Assembly (NCBI RefSeq): GCF_002879865.1
Contig: NZ_PNXY01000019.1
Location: 81,029-145,028 of the forward strand
Length of the DNA: 64,000 nucleotides
Direction: 5' to 3'
Origin: Paraburkholderia rhynchosiae
Lineage (GTDB): Bacteria; Pseudomonadota; Gammaproteobacteria; Burkholderiales; Burkholderiaceae
The notes under the pieces are model-generated. The model saw only the letters and a list, made by a program, of their open reading frames with translations. It did no database searches and was not told the DNA's origin. Positions 36,120 to 45,438 of the stretch are shown in pieces. The position numbers were made by a program, and so were the translations under genes. Numbering within the stretch: position 1 is the stretch's first letter; each line of letters begins with the position of its first letter.

Positions 36120-38621
36120 ATGCGCTATTCGGTTGAAATAAAAAAATTCCTTTACAGCCAGTACTTTTATGGCGGCCTGCGCATCGCGGTTGGTGTGTCC
36201 TTACCTGCGGTGCTGTGCCTGATCGTGTTTCACAATCGGGACCTCGGCTTCACGATTGCGACGGGCGCGCTCGGCGCGTGTGTCGTCGATATGCCGGGTC
36301 CGCTGAAGTACAAGCACAACGAGATGCTGGCGTGCTCGGTGATCGGTTTTCTGTCCGCGCTCGCCACCGGCCTTGCCACCGTGAATCCGGTGGCGCTGTG
36401 GTGCACCGTCGTGCCGCTCACGTTCCTGCTTTCATTGATCGTGGTGTATGGCAACCGCTGGCCGCAGATCAGCTTTGCCACGCTGTTCATGATGATCATG
36501 ACGCTGGAAGAGCACTTCACGCCCATGCAGGCGCTCGTCAACGCGTCGTGGATTCTGGTGGGCGGTCTCTGGTACACGTACTGGTCAACCGCCGTGAGCC
36601 GCTGGATGATGCACCGCATCGAGCAGCAGGCGCTGGCCGAAAGCGTCTTTGCCTGCGCCGATTATCTGCTTGCGCGCGCGGCGTTCTACGACCTCGATAA
36701 CGATCTGGACGAGTGTTATCGCAATCTCGTCGACAAGCAGATTGCGGCAGTGGATCGGCAGGACGCGGCGCGCGACATCGTGTTGCGCAATTTACCCAAG
36801 CTCAAGAGCGGCAAGCTCGAACCGCGCCGCGCGATGCTGTTCAACCTGTTCATCAACACGGTCGATCTGCACGAGCTTTTTGTTGGCGCACATACCGACT
36901 ACCCGCTCGTGCGCAACACCTTCGGCGGCACGGATCTGCTGGTGTTCTACCGCGACCTGATTCGAAAAGCCGCCGCGGATCTCGAGGAAATCGGGCTTGC
37001 TGTCTTGCAGAACCATGCGCCCCGCGCTCGGGTGAATGTAAAGGCCGAGCTGCGCGCAATCGAGTTCGAGATCGAAGTGATGCGCAAGCAGGAACTGCCG
37101 GCGAAGAATCCCGAGGCTTATTCGGCGGTCTCGTCCACGTTCCGGCGCATCTGGAGCGCCACGCGTCTGATCGACAAGATGCGCAAGAGTCTGTCGAGCG
37201 ATCCGAGCACGACGGAGACCGAACTGCGCCTCGACCAGGCGCTTAACCGTTTCGTGTCGAGCCGCCGTGTGCCGTTCGGCCAGATCTTGTCGAATCTGAC
37301 GATGGCCTCGCCGAGCTTCCGTCACGCACTGCGTGTGACGATCGCGGTGGCGGTCGGCTTCTGGCTCGGCCGCGTGCTGCCGCTCACCAACGCGTACTGG
37401 ATCGTGATGACCACGGTCATCATTTTGAAGCCGGGCTACTCGCTGACCAAACAGCGCAATGGGCAGCGGATCGTCGGCACGCTGATCGGCTGCGCGGCGA
37501 GCATCGCGCTGATGATCTTCGTGAAGGAGCCGCACATTCTGCTGGTGGTGATGTTCGCGTCGATGGTGATGAGCTACAGCCTGCTGCTGTTCAATTACAC
37601 GGCGAGCGTGGTGTTCACTTCGTCGTATGTTCTACTGATGTTCCATCTGCTTGCGCCGGGCAGCATGCGCATCATCGGTGAACGCGCGATCGACACGGTG
37701 GTGGGCTGCGCGATCGCCATTGCCGCGAGTCACCTGTTCCCGTACTGGGAATATCGTTTGATGGGCAAGCTCGTCAACAACATGATCGGCGCAACGCGCC
37801 AGTTTCTCGAAGCGAGCTGGTGGTGGAGCGGCAAGCCGGCAGCCGCTGCTGTCGCCACGGTGACGGAAGCCGGCGCGCGCGCGCCGCTTGCGGCGATGGC
37901 CGATCCGGCAATCGACTTCGGTAAGCCCGCGCTTGCTGCTACAAGTAGAGCCCTCGATGAGGGGACTCAAGCCAGCTTGCAAGCCGGCGCTCTGGCCGGC
38001 GCGGGCGCTCATGCACAGATCGGCACCGGAGTAAGCGCGGTCGCCGGCTCAGGCGCCACCGCACCCGTCAACGGGACGGCAAAGCCGGTCGCCGGCGCAT
38101 CGCCTGCAGCCGCCGCTGCGGCGACCGCACTCGATCGCGATTATCGTTACCGGCTCGCGCGCAAGAACGTCCATGTCGCATTCGCTAATCTGGGTCAGGC
38201 GTTTCAGCGGATGATGCTGGAGCCGAAGTCCGCACAGAAGTTCGTGCCGGAACTCAACGACCTGCTGCTGCGCAGCCATGTGCTCGCGTCGCAGATCACA
38301 GCGGCCGCACCGCTGCTGCGCACGTCCGCGCAACAGGCCGACAGCGTATCGCTGCAAGCGCTGCAACGCGCATTGGGCGTCGTACGCGACAATCTCACGG
38401 AAGCCGAGGCAGGCAATGCGCCGCCCGCCGACCACAGCGAGCAGATCAAACAGCTCACGCGCGAACTAGACACGATGGTCGTCGCGGCCGAAAAATCGCA
38501 GGACTATTCGGCGGATGCGGCGCATGACATGAAACTGCTCGCGCATCAATGCAAGCAGATGCTCGCGGCGGCGACGCTGATCCGCAAGGATGCGAGCGTG
38601 ATTCGCTTGCCGGATGAGTGA
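36120..38621 (+). CDS. FUSC-family (YccS/YhfK-like) inner-membrane protein
   Basis: 833 residues. Two membrane blocks of about five to six helices (about 15-155 and 395-545) flank a cytoplasmic helical region, the layout of fusaric-acid-resistance/aromatic-acid efflux proteins. Signatures: GGLRIAVGVSLPAVLCLIVF, TGALGACVVDMPGPLKYKHN, MASPSFRHALRVTIAVAVGFW, YWIVMTTVIILKPGYSLTKQRN and GTLIGC. A 90-residue Ala/Gly-rich insert (about 575-665) interrupts the C-terminal domain. The transported compound is unknown. Transcribed away from recC; 224 bases separate them. Confidence 0.9.
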   Translation: MRYSVEIKKFLYSQYFYGGLRIAVGVSLPAVLCLIVFHNRDLGFTIATGALGACVVDMPGPLKYKHNEMLACSVIGFLSALATGLATVNPVALWCTVVPLTFLLSLIVVYGNRWPQISFATLFMMIMTLEEHFTPMQALVNASWILVGGLWYTYWSTAVSRWMMHRIEQQALAESVFACADYLLARAAFYDLDNDLDECYRNLVDKQIAAVDRQDAARDIVLRNLPKLKSGKLEPRRAMLFNLFINTVDLHELFVGAHTDYPLVRNTFGGTDLLVFYRDLIRKAAADLEEIGLAVLQNHAPRARVNVKAELRAIEFEIEVMRKQELPAKNPEAYSAVSSTFRRIWSATRLIDKMRKSLSSDPSTTETELRLDQALNRFVSSRRVPFGQILSNLTMASPSFRHALRVTIAVAVGFWLGRVLPLTNAYWIVMTTVIILKPGYSLTKQRNGQRIVGTLIGCAASIALMIFVKEPHILLVVMFASMVMSYSLLLFNYTASVVFTSSYVLLMFHLLAPGSMRIIGERAIDTVVGCAIAIAASHLFPYWEYRLMGKLVNNMIGATRQFLEASWWWSGKPAAAAVATVTEAGARAPLAAMADPAIDFGKPALAATSRALDEGTQASLQAGALAGAGAHAQIGTGVSAVAGSGATAPVNGTAKPVAGASPAAAAAATALDRDYRYRLARKNVHVAFANLGQAFQRMMLEPKSAQKFVPELNDLLLRSHVLASQITAAAPLLRTSAQQADSVSLQALQRALGVVRDNLTEAEAGNAPPADHSEQIKQLTRELDTMVVAAEKSQDYSADAAHDMKLLAHQCKQMLAAATLIRKDASVIRLPDE

Positions 38622-38775
38622 CGCCGCGTGACGCTGTGTGACGCTGATTGCAACGCCGACACACGGACTAGGGGCGCTTACGCGCGGCACGCGACACGCG
38701 TCGCGACAACTGGGCGACCATTTGCCACAACCCACGACACCATTACCGGCGGTCACGCACGATGACCGCCGCACC

Positions 38776-39003
38776 TCACTGTGCCGTGCCGCTTGCAGGT
38801 TTGGCTGCAGTAGCCGCAGCGCTCGTCGCAGTCACTGCGGCCGCGCCCGATGAAATGGACACCGACGGTGCATTTTCATTGTCGAAATCGCGCTTTTCCT
38901 TGATCGCGTTGTAGAAAAGCGTGGCGATCACCAGCAGTACCGCGACCACGATAAACACGGCAATGCCGAAGGTCGGATTTTTCTTGCGCGGCGGTTTGTT
39001 CAT
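38776..39003 (-). CDS. Small single-span membrane protein
   Basis: 75 residues from the ATG at 39003. Basic N-terminus (NKPPRKKNPT), one membrane helix (FGIAVFIVVAVLLVIATLFY), then a charged segment (NAIKEKRDFDNENA) and an Ala/Thr/Ser tail. No family recognised. A longer reading from 39138 is unlikely because the extra part resembles the shadow of other frames. Confidence 0.65.
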   Translation of the reverse strand: MNKPPRKKNPTFGIAVFIVVAVLLVIATLFYNAIKEKRDFDNENAPSVSISSGAAAVTATSAAATAAKPASGTAQ

Positions 39004-39172
39004 GAGGCGGCTCGGATCGCGAGGCAGTCGCGGAAGATAGCGGAGAAGGCGGCATTCTACGCTGCGACAGCTTGCACTCGGCTTGCAGTCTGCAGAGGGG
39101 AAGAGCCTGTCCAGGCGCACGGCCAAGGGCGTAGCCATGGCCGGGCAAACCGTGCCCGGCTGAAGCTCAGCG

Positions 39173-39646
39173 TTACACCAACGCCGCGGGCCGCACCGGC
39201 AACGCCGTCGAATATTTGATCTGCTCCATCGCGAAGCTCGAACTCACGTCGTATAACGGCACGGCGGCGATCAACAGTTTGTAGACCCGGTCGTAGTCGT
39301 CGATATCCGAGACGACCACGCGCAGCAGGTAGTCGGTCTCGCCGCTCATCCGGTACACCTCCACCACCTCGGGAATGTCCTGCACGGCACGCGTGAAGGT
39401 TTGCGCCCAGGCCTCCGTATGCTGATTGGTGCGCACGGCGACGAACACCGTGGTGCCGACACCAAGCTTGCGGGCATCGCACAGCGCGACCTGCGCGCGG
39501 ATCACGCCCGCCTCCTTCAGACGCTGCAGCCGCTTCCAGCATGGCGTCTGCGACAGGTTCACGCGCTGCGCCAACTCGGCAATCGGCATGGTCGCGTCTT
39601 GCTGCAACAACTCCAACAGCTTCCGGTCGATGATATCCATTCCCAT
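39173..39646 (-). CDS. Lrp/AsnC family transcriptional regulator
   Basis: 157 residues. N-terminal HTH (IIDRKLLELLQQDATMPIAELAQRVNLSQTPCWKRLQRLKEAGVI) and a C-terminal RAM ligand domain (TTVFVAVRTNQHTEAWAQTFTRAVQDIPEVVEVYRMSGETDYLLRVVV in pieces). Divergent from a cysteine-dioxygenase-like gene, with a near-perfect Lrp box between them, so a sulfur amino acid is a likely effector (inference). Confidence 0.95.
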   Translation of the reverse strand: MGMDIIDRKLLELLQQDATMPIAELAQRVNLSQTPCWKRLQRLKEAGVIRAQVALCDARKLGVGTTVFVAVRTNQHTEAWAQTFTRAVQDIPEVVEVYRMSGETDYLLRVVVSDIDDYDRVYKLLIAAVPLYDVSSSFAMEQIKYSTALPVRPAALV

Positions 39647-39659
39647 CGTCTCGCCCCTT

Positions 39660-39674
39660 TAGGAAATTATTCTA
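39660..39674. promoter_or_regulatory. Lrp-type binding site
   Basis: TAGGAAATTATTCTA matches 14 of 15 positions of the E. coli Lrp consensus YAGHAWATTWTDCTR. It starts 14 bases upstream of the Lrp-family start codon and 109 bases before the divergent cupin gene. More AT-rich stretches follow to 39710. Confidence 0.6.
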
Positions 39675-39782
39675 CTTTTCAGATTGTGAGGGGAATTATA
39701 TGGAAACTCTTTCTCCGGACAAAACGGTATAAATGTCCGAACCACAAAAACTTATCGGCAGTAGGCCTGCCGTTCAACGACC

Positions 39783-40421
39783 ATGAGCTACGACCGTTCG
39801 TTTGACCGTCTCCCCGATCAATTCATCGCGCCGAACGATCGACACGACACGCTGACGCGCACCGAGCCCGCCGAGCACCACGAGCCTCTCGCAAGGCTCT
39901 GCAACGCGCTCGACGCCATCTTTGAAAGCTGCGCAAGTTTCCCCGATCCGTCGCATTCGACCTTCTTCGCGCGCAGCATGCGAATCGCGCTTGCTCAAGC
40001 CGCTGCCGACCCGAAACTGCTCCGGCGCGAGCAACGCGAAGGATCGCTCGATAACTACCGGCGTCATCTGCTCGCCGCCGATCCGCACGGCCGTTATGCG
40101 ATCGCCGCGCTCGTCTGGCTGCCGCACCAGGCGAGCCCCGTGCACGCACACCACACATGGTGCGGATACGCGGTGATCGACGGCGCGTTGAATGAGACCG
40201 TATTCGAGTGGAATGACTCGCACGAGTGCGCAAGCGCCACCCGCACGCAGTCGCGCAAATGCGGCGCAGTGTCGTTCGTGCGCGGCGGCCGCGGCGGCAT
40301 TCATCGGCTGGGAAATTGCAGCGATGCGCCGGCCGTGTCATTGCATATTTACGGCGTTCCGGGCGCGCGGATCGGCACGCACGTGAACGATGTCGTACGC
40401 GCCGCGCCCGCGCTTGTCTGA
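39783..40421 (+). CDS. Cysteine dioxygenase-like cupin (type I thiol dioxygenase)
   Basis: 212 residues. The iron site is visible: His121 and His123 in SPVHAHHTWCGYAVIDG, and His174 in GGIHRLGN, the 3-His set of thiol dioxygenases. It would oxidise L-cysteine, or a relative such as 3-mercaptopropionate, to the sulfinate; residues that separate these substrates cannot be judged here. Divergent from an Lrp-family regulator that probably controls it. Confidence 0.88.
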   Translation: MSYDRSFDRLPDQFIAPNDRHDTLTRTEPAEHHEPLARLCNALDAIFESCASFPDPSHSTFFARSMRIALAQAAADPKLLRREQREGSLDNYRRHLLAADPHGRYAIAALVWLPHQASPVHAHHTWCGYAVIDGALNETVFEWNDSHECASATRTQSRKCGAVSFVRGGRGGIHRLGNCSDAPAVSLHIYGVPGARIGTHVNDVVRAAPALV

Positions 40422-40490
40422 TAGCGCTCGTCGGTCAACGGCTGAGCGCTTGACCGCGCTCACGCCATCTGGCGCAGCCCCGTCCAATAA

Positions 40491-43178
40491 TCAACTCTTG
40501 CCCCCGCCCTCGCCCGCCGTGGGAATCTGCGGCGGGATCGGCGCAGTCTGGCCGGTCGGCGGCGGTGCCGGACGTGGCTCATGTGACACATCGCGCGCCA
40601 CCACAACAGTTGGATGCCCGGTCCGCATCGGCTGCACTTTCTCGACGTGCTGATGCCTGTGCTCCTGGGCGTGCTCATGCTCATGCTCGCGCCCGGCTAC
40701 GTCAGGCATTGGATCGTCCTGTAAAGGCTGCCCCTCACTATCCTTCGACGACGTGAAAAGGCGCATCTGCGGCACCGGAATCTCGATGCCGGCTTCGTCC
40801 ATCTTGCGCTTGAGCCGCAGATTGAATGCGCGCGCCACGCTCCATTGCTGCAGCGGCCGCGTCTTGATCTGCCCTTTGACAACCATCCAGTTGGGATCGA
40901 AACGGTCGAGACCCCACACCTCGATCGGCCCGAGCATCTCGCGCCGGTAACGGAAGTCGGCCATCAGATCGGCGCCGACTTCACGAATCAGTTGCGTGAT
41001 TTCATCGACGTCGGTGGCGAACGACATCCTCACCTCGAACACCGCGTAAGCAAAGTCGCGCGACAGATTCTTGACGATCTTGATCTGCGAAAATGGAATC
41101 GCGTGGATCGCGCCTTGACCATCGCGCAGCCGCACCGTGCGAATCGACAGATGCTCGACCGTGCCCGCGTGGCCGCCGTCCACGTCGATCCAGTCGCCCA
41201 CCGAAATCGTGTCTTCGATGATGATGAAAAGCCCCGTGATCAGGTCGGTCACGAGCGACTGCGCGCCGAAGCCGATCGCGAGGCCGATCACGCCCGCGCC
41301 CGCCAGCAATGGCGTCACGTTGATGCCCAGGTTCGCCGCGGTGACGATGCCGGCGATCGTCATGATGGTCACGAGCAGCACATTGCGCACGAGCGGCAAC
41401 ATCGTGCGAGCCCGCATACTGGGACTGCGCGACTTGTTGCGCGCACTGCCTGGATTGAGCGCCTCGGTGATCGCGGTGTCGACGAGAATCCACAGCAGCC
41501 ACGCAATGAACACGGTGGCGATGATCGCCGTCACCGCATGCGCGATGCCGCGCGCCGCGACGTTTTCCTCGACGACCGCGGCGAGCGATACGCCCCACAA
41601 ACGCGCCGCCAGCTCGAAGAAAAATAGCCAGATGAACAGTGTCAGCAGGGTGCCGCAAAAACGCAGCAAACGTGTCAGATAGGGTGAGCGCCGACGCGCG
41701 CGCGGGCTGCGCGGACGCGTCATGCGCAGCACGATGGCCGACAGGAAAAACGCCAGCACCAGCAGCAGCGCGGTCACCACCGAGATCTGCAGCACGTTTT
41801 CGCTCGACCCCGAGCCGCCCAGCGTGGCAGCCACCGAGGCCGTCGCCAGCACGAGAACCGGCATGTGCCAGAGCGCGGCGAGCACCTCGAAGGCATCGGT
41901 CGCGGCCTTGTGGTCGTTGCGTTGCTCGTAGGGCCGGTTGCGGATCAGATGCGCGACCGGCCTGCGAAACGCGAGCGCGAAATAGCCGGTGAGCACGGCG
42001 GCCGTCATATTAGCGGCGGTGGAAATCATCGCGGCCAGGTTCGTGCCGAGTTGGTGGGCGACGTCGTAATTGACGGCCGCGTCGCCGAGCGCGCCGCACA
42101 CTCCGACCACGAACAGCAGACGCCGCGCATGGTCGATCAGCAGACGCACCGCGATTCGCCGGTGCCCCGAGCCGAACAGCGAAAACATGATCAGACAGAT
42201 CGCCGAAAATACCGCGCCCGCGACAATCGCATACGCGACGACCATGCCGAGCGTGCGGCCGAGCGCGTCGGGCATGGCGCGCACGAACAGCAGCGCGGCG
42301 ACGAACGCAATGATCCACGGCCCGACGCGGCGCAGCGCGAAGATCAGCAACTCCCGCGTGGTCGGATTCGGATTGAGTCCGATCACGATACCCATGCGAC
42401 GGTAGAGCCGCTGCTGCAAATAGATCAGCGCGCCGGCGCATGCGCCCCAGCCGGCGAGCATCGCAAACATGGAGAGCAGAATGCGGCCGAGGCTTTCGTG
42501 GCCCTGCCCTGAAATGATCGTGTAAAGCTCGTTGCCGGCTGCGTTAAAACGCCCGCCCCAGTAACGCACAGGCGTGCGGCCCTCGTGCATGTCGGATTCG
42601 AACGACGCGATGCCCGACGCGATCGCGCCGAGCAAGCCGGGGCTCGGTTGCGCGGGTACCGGCGCGATTGGACCGACGGTTCGCGATACATCGCGCAGCT
42701 TTTTCAGTTGCGCGACGAGCGCGGTGCGCTGCCGGTCATTGTCGAGTGTGGCAATGACGCTGTCGAGCGAGCGCGAGATTTCCGCCTGGCTTGCGGGCGA
42801 CGGCGCCGCCGCAGACGCCGACGCCGCGTCTGCAGCCGAGGCGCCGGACACGGCCGAAGCGGGCCCCACCGTCGCACTGTTGATCAGGCTCTGCAAGGCC
42901 GGAATGACGGGCGTGCTGGTGCTGGTGCCGGTGCCGGCGGCCTGCGCGTCGGCGGGCATCCACGCGGCGCAAAGAATGAGTATGGTGCAGATCGCGACGG
43001 CCCAGGCGTTCAGCCAGGCGGGGCCAGGCGCGCGCGCGTGCGCGCCGCTGCGGACGGAGCATCCGATGCGGTCGGAAAGGCGACGAAATGCAAGACGACG
43101 AAATACAGCGTGAATCGACGAGCGCCCGCCGTTTGACGGCGCAGCCTCGGACTCACGCCGCGACGGGCATGACTGCAT
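40491..43178 (-). CDS. Large MscS-family mechanosensitive channel
   Basis: 895 residues. After a basic leader comes a hydrophobic export segment (WAVAICTILILCAAWMPADAQA), a periplasmic Ala/Ser-rich region, then about ten membrane helices. The MscS core is at about 600-790: NLGINVTPLLAGAGVIGLAIGFGAQ (pore helix), GLFIIIEDTISVGDWIDVDG, VEHLSIRTVRLRDGQG and IPFSQIKIVKNLS. The C-terminus has a His/Glu-rich stretch (EHEHEHAQEHRHQHVEK). It releases solutes on osmotic down-shock. Start could be somewhat later. Confidence 0.93.
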   Translation of the reverse strand: MQSCPSRRESEAAPSNGGRSSIHAVFRRLAFRRLSDRIGCSVRSGAHARAPGPAWLNAWAVAICTILILCAAWMPADAQAAGTGTSTSTPVIPALQSLINSATVGPASAVSGASAADAASASAAAPSPASQAEISRSLDSVIATLDNDRQRTALVAQLKKLRDVSRTVGPIAPVPAQPSPGLLGAIASGIASFESDMHEGRTPVRYWGGRFNAAGNELYTIISGQGHESLGRILLSMFAMLAGWGACAGALIYLQQRLYRRMGIVIGLNPNPTTRELLIFALRRVGPWIIAFVAALLFVRAMPDALGRTLGMVVAYAIVAGAVFSAICLIMFSLFGSGHRRIAVRLLIDHARRLLFVVGVCGALGDAAVNYDVAHQLGTNLAAMISTAANMTAAVLTGYFALAFRRPVAHLIRNRPYEQRNDHKAATDAFEVLAALWHMPVLVLATASVAATLGGSGSSENVLQISVVTALLLVLAFFLSAIVLRMTRPRSPRARRRSPYLTRLLRFCGTLLTLFIWLFFFELAARLWGVSLAAVVEENVAARGIAHAVTAIIATVFIAWLLWILVDTAITEALNPGSARNKSRSPSMRARTMLPLVRNVLLVTIMTIAGIVTAANLGINVTPLLAGAGVIGLAIGFGAQSLVTDLITGLFIIIEDTISVGDWIDVDGGHAGTVEHLSIRTVRLRDGQGAIHAIPFSQIKIVKNLSRDFAYAVFEVRMSFATDVDEITQLIREVGADLMADFRYRREMLGPIEVWGLDRFDPNWMVVKGQIKTRPLQQWSVARAFNLRLKRKMDEAGIEIPVPQMRLFTSSKDSEGQPLQDDPMPDVAGREHEHEHAQEHRHQHVEKVQPMRTGHPTVVVARDVSHEPRPAPPPTGQTAPIPPQIPTAGEGGGKS

Positions 43179-43371
43179 GGCAATCCGTGAAAAAAACGGG
43201 GAGCCGCCAGTGTAGCCTCAGTTTCACCGCCGGGAACCGGTCATGCGTAACCGATTGTTAGGACGCTTGCATGAATTCATGCGGGCGGCATGGATGAAGG
43301 ACCGCTCACAATGCCTGTCGCGTTGCGGGCCCGCGCGCCGGCCCGCCCGCACCCGCGCAACAGGCTCACGC

Positions 43372-44019
43372 TCAATAAGCGACCGTCGCGATCTGACGAA
43401 TGAAACGCCCTTGCTCCAGTTCGTCGACGAACGCTATTGCGTAATCTTCGGCGGAAATGCGGCTGTTGCCCTGCGCATCGGCGATGAGCGAGTTGGTGCC
43501 GGTGCGGAACGTGCCGGTGCGCTCGCCTGGGCTGATGAGCGCGGCCGGCGCGAAGAACGTCCAGTCGAGATCGGCGACGCCGCGGTAGTAGCCGAACGCG
43601 TCGCGATGAGCGAGCGCGACCGGCTTGTAGGCGTCCGGAAAGCCTTCCGTGTCGACGAGTTGCTTGCCCGGCGCGACTTCAAGCGAACCCGCGCCGCCGA
43701 CCACGACGAGCCGCTTCAAGCCTGCCGCGCGCACGCCTTCGACTAGCGCGCGGGTCGCCTTGTCCAGCACGCCGACATCGTCTTGCGGCGGCGCGTAGGC
43801 GCTCGCCACCACGTCGTGACCGCGCACCGCCGCGCCGACACTCGCCGCGTCGAGCAAATCGGCCTGCGCCGCTTTCAGATTCGGCACGTCGGCCGGCACG
43901 CGAGCTGGATTGCGCGCCAGCGCCGTCACCTGATGCCCGCGACGGGCCGCTTCCGCCGCAATCCGCGAGCCAATCATACCCGTTGCGCCAAACAACGCGA
44001 TCTTCAACTGTTTGCTCAT
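43372..44019 (-). CDS. NAD(P)-binding NmrA/YwnB-type oxidoreductase
   Basis: 215 residues. Atypical short-chain dehydrogenase: the N-terminal Rossmann motif KIALFGATGMIGSRI at 6-20 and VTALARNP follow the NAD(P)-binding pattern; VVVGGAGSLEVAPG and LDWTFFAPAALISPGERTG are typical of the family. No YxxxK pair in the usual place, so it may act as a sensor or flavin/NAD reductase. CAGGAGC precedes the ATG. It shares a palindromic operator with the Rrf2 gene upstream, so the two form one regulon. Confidence 0.9.
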   Translation of the reverse strand: MSKQLKIALFGATGMIGSRIAAEAARRGHQVTALARNPARVPADVPNLKAAQADLLDAASVGAAVRGHDVVASAYAPPQDDVGVLDKATRALVEGVRAAGLKRLVVVGGAGSLEVAPGKQLVDTEGFPDAYKPVALAHRDAFGYYRGVADLDWTFFAPAALISPGERTGTFRTGTNSLIADAQGNSRISAEDYAIAFVDELEQGRFIRQIATVAY

Positions 44020-44039
44020 TTCAATGCTCCTGTCATAAG

Positions 44040-44070
44040 CATATATGTAACTGTCTTGATTACATATATG
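44040..44070. promoter_or_regulatory. Perfect palindromic operator upstream of the oxidoreductase
   Basis: CATATATGTAA, 9-base spacer, TTACATATATG: perfect 11-bp arms, ending 20 bases before the start codon at 44019. The core TGTAA-N9-TTACA recurs before the Rrf2 gene at 44668-44686. Confidence 0.75.
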
Positions 44071-44186
44071 CGGGAAAAAAGAGGGGCGTAGCCCCCGTCT
44101 TCATTGCTGAACCGACGCGCATGCTTACAGACTCGAAGCACACGCGCCGCATACCGCATTACCTCATACGGCGAACGGTACTTTAG

Positions 44187-44642
44187 TCACGCGTGCGACC
44201 GCCGTTTGCGCTCTCGCGAGCGCTCGGCGCGCCGCAAGTCCGCCGTGGCGTCGGCCAGCGTGCGCTGCGCGAGCGAGGCTTCCATGGCCTGCTGCGCTTC
44301 GTCGATGATTCCGCGCAACACCACCTGAATATTGCGCCCTACCATGCACGCCGGATTTGGCTCCTCGCGATGAAGCGCGAACAGTTGCGCGTCGTCCACC
44401 GCGCGGTACACGTCGAGCAAGGAAATCTGCGCGGGCGCCCGTGCGAGCAGCGCGCCGCCGCCCGCACCGAGTTGGGAGGTGGTCAGACCCGCCTCCGCGA
44501 GCATGGTCAAAAGCCGCCGGATCAGCGCGGGATTCGTGTTCACACTGCCCGCAATCATCTCCGACGAAAGCGGCGTGCCCTCCTGCAACGACAGCAACGC
44601 GAGCACATGCACCGCAAATGCAAACCGGCTACTCGTGTTCAC
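44187..44642 (-). CDS. Rrf2-family transcriptional regulator
   Basis: 151 residues. Winged helix of Rrf2 type (SSRFAFAVHVLALLSLQEGTPLSSEMIAGSVNTNPALIRRLLTMLAEAGLTTSQLGAGGG in parts). Only one cysteine, Cys99 in NPACMVG, so it cannot hold an IscR/NsrR-type three-Cys iron-sulfur cluster; it resembles YwnA-like members. It may sense thiol-reactive stress through Cys99 (inference). Located before the NmrA-type oxidoreductase, same strand. Confidence 0.92.
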   Translation of the reverse strand: MNTSSRFAFAVHVLALLSLQEGTPLSSEMIAGSVNTNPALIRRLLTMLAEAGLTTSQLGAGGGALLARAPAQISLLDVYRAVDDAQLFALHREEPNPACMVGRNIQVVLRGIIDEAQQAMEASLAQRTLADATADLRRAERSRERKRRSHA

Positions 44643-44667
44643 GACGACCCGCCCCGCGACGGCAATG

Positions 44668-44686
44668 TGTAACCATCGTAATTACA
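44668..44686. promoter_or_regulatory. Second TGTAA-N9-TTACA operator
   Basis: TGTAA, spacer CCATCGTAA, TTACA, 25 bases upstream of the Rrf2 start. Same half-sites and same 9-base spacing as at 44046-44064, indicating autoregulation. Confidence 0.7.
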
Positions 44687-44758
44687 TTTATCGGCACTGT
44701 CAAATGACTTCCACGCGCCGCGATGCGACGCAGCGAATCAAACGGGCACGTGCGCATG

Positions 44759-45235
44759 TCACTTGTCCATCTGCTTCTGCGCGTCGCCGGTATAGCTCGA
44801 TCCTGACGACGAAGCCGCGGCGCTCGTCGACGAAGCCGTGCTCTGCGCCGACCATTCCTGCAGCTTGCGTCCCGCAGTCTCCAGACTCTGCCCCGTCAGC
44901 GATGCGGCTTTGCCGAGCTGCGCGTTGGCCGTGCTCGCGGCGTTTTGCAGATTGGCTTGTGCGCTCGAAGCGAGTGCGTTGGGGTCGACAGTGACCGACG
45001 GCGCCGAGGCGGAGTCGATATTCTGCTGCGCGGCGGATTTGGTCTCGTCGACCTTCTGGCCGACGTAGCTTGCCGCCTGATCGAGCTTCTGGCTGGCGGC
45101 CTGCGCCACGTCGTTGAGCTTGCCGGCAACCTGCCCCGCCGATGCGTCGTTCTTCTGGCACGCGGCGAGACCGCCGAACACAAAGAGGACAACAGCGGCA
45201 CGGCGCAGCAACGGCGAACGGATAGATGAAATCAT
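44759..45235 (-). CDS. Putative lipoprotein with amphipathic helices
   Basis: 158 residues. Signal peptide ending in the lipobox LAAC (VVLFVFGGLAACQK), so Cys near residue 26 should be lipidated. The mature part is a long amphipathic Ala/Gln/Lys helix with repeated AxxKLxxAA units (GKLNDVAQAASQKLDQAASYVGQKVDETK in parts) and a Ser/Ala tail. This pattern resembles apolipophorin/late-embryogenesis-like stress proteins. Function unknown. Confidence 0.8.
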   Translation of the reverse strand: MISSIRSPLLRRAAVVLFVFGGLAACQKNDASAGQVAGKLNDVAQAASQKLDQAASYVGQKVDETKSAAQQNIDSASAPSVTVDPNALASSAQANLQNAASTANAQLGKAASLTGQSLETAGRKLQEWSAQSTASSTSAAASSSGSSYTGDAQKQMDK

Positions 45236-45438
45236 GTGTGTATTTTAACCGCGCGAGGCGGCCTGGCTGACGAAAACGCGCCCATCATACGCCGTTGCGC
45301 TCGAGCGCCGCGCAACGGGTTAATGCAAAGTAGATCGACGCGGCGAGCGCAGTCGCGGTTCTGTCAAACGTTGTGCGGTAGACTGGCTGGGCGCAATCGA
45401 GCGTTCGCGGTGTTCCGTTGATCAACTGGAGGCATACG

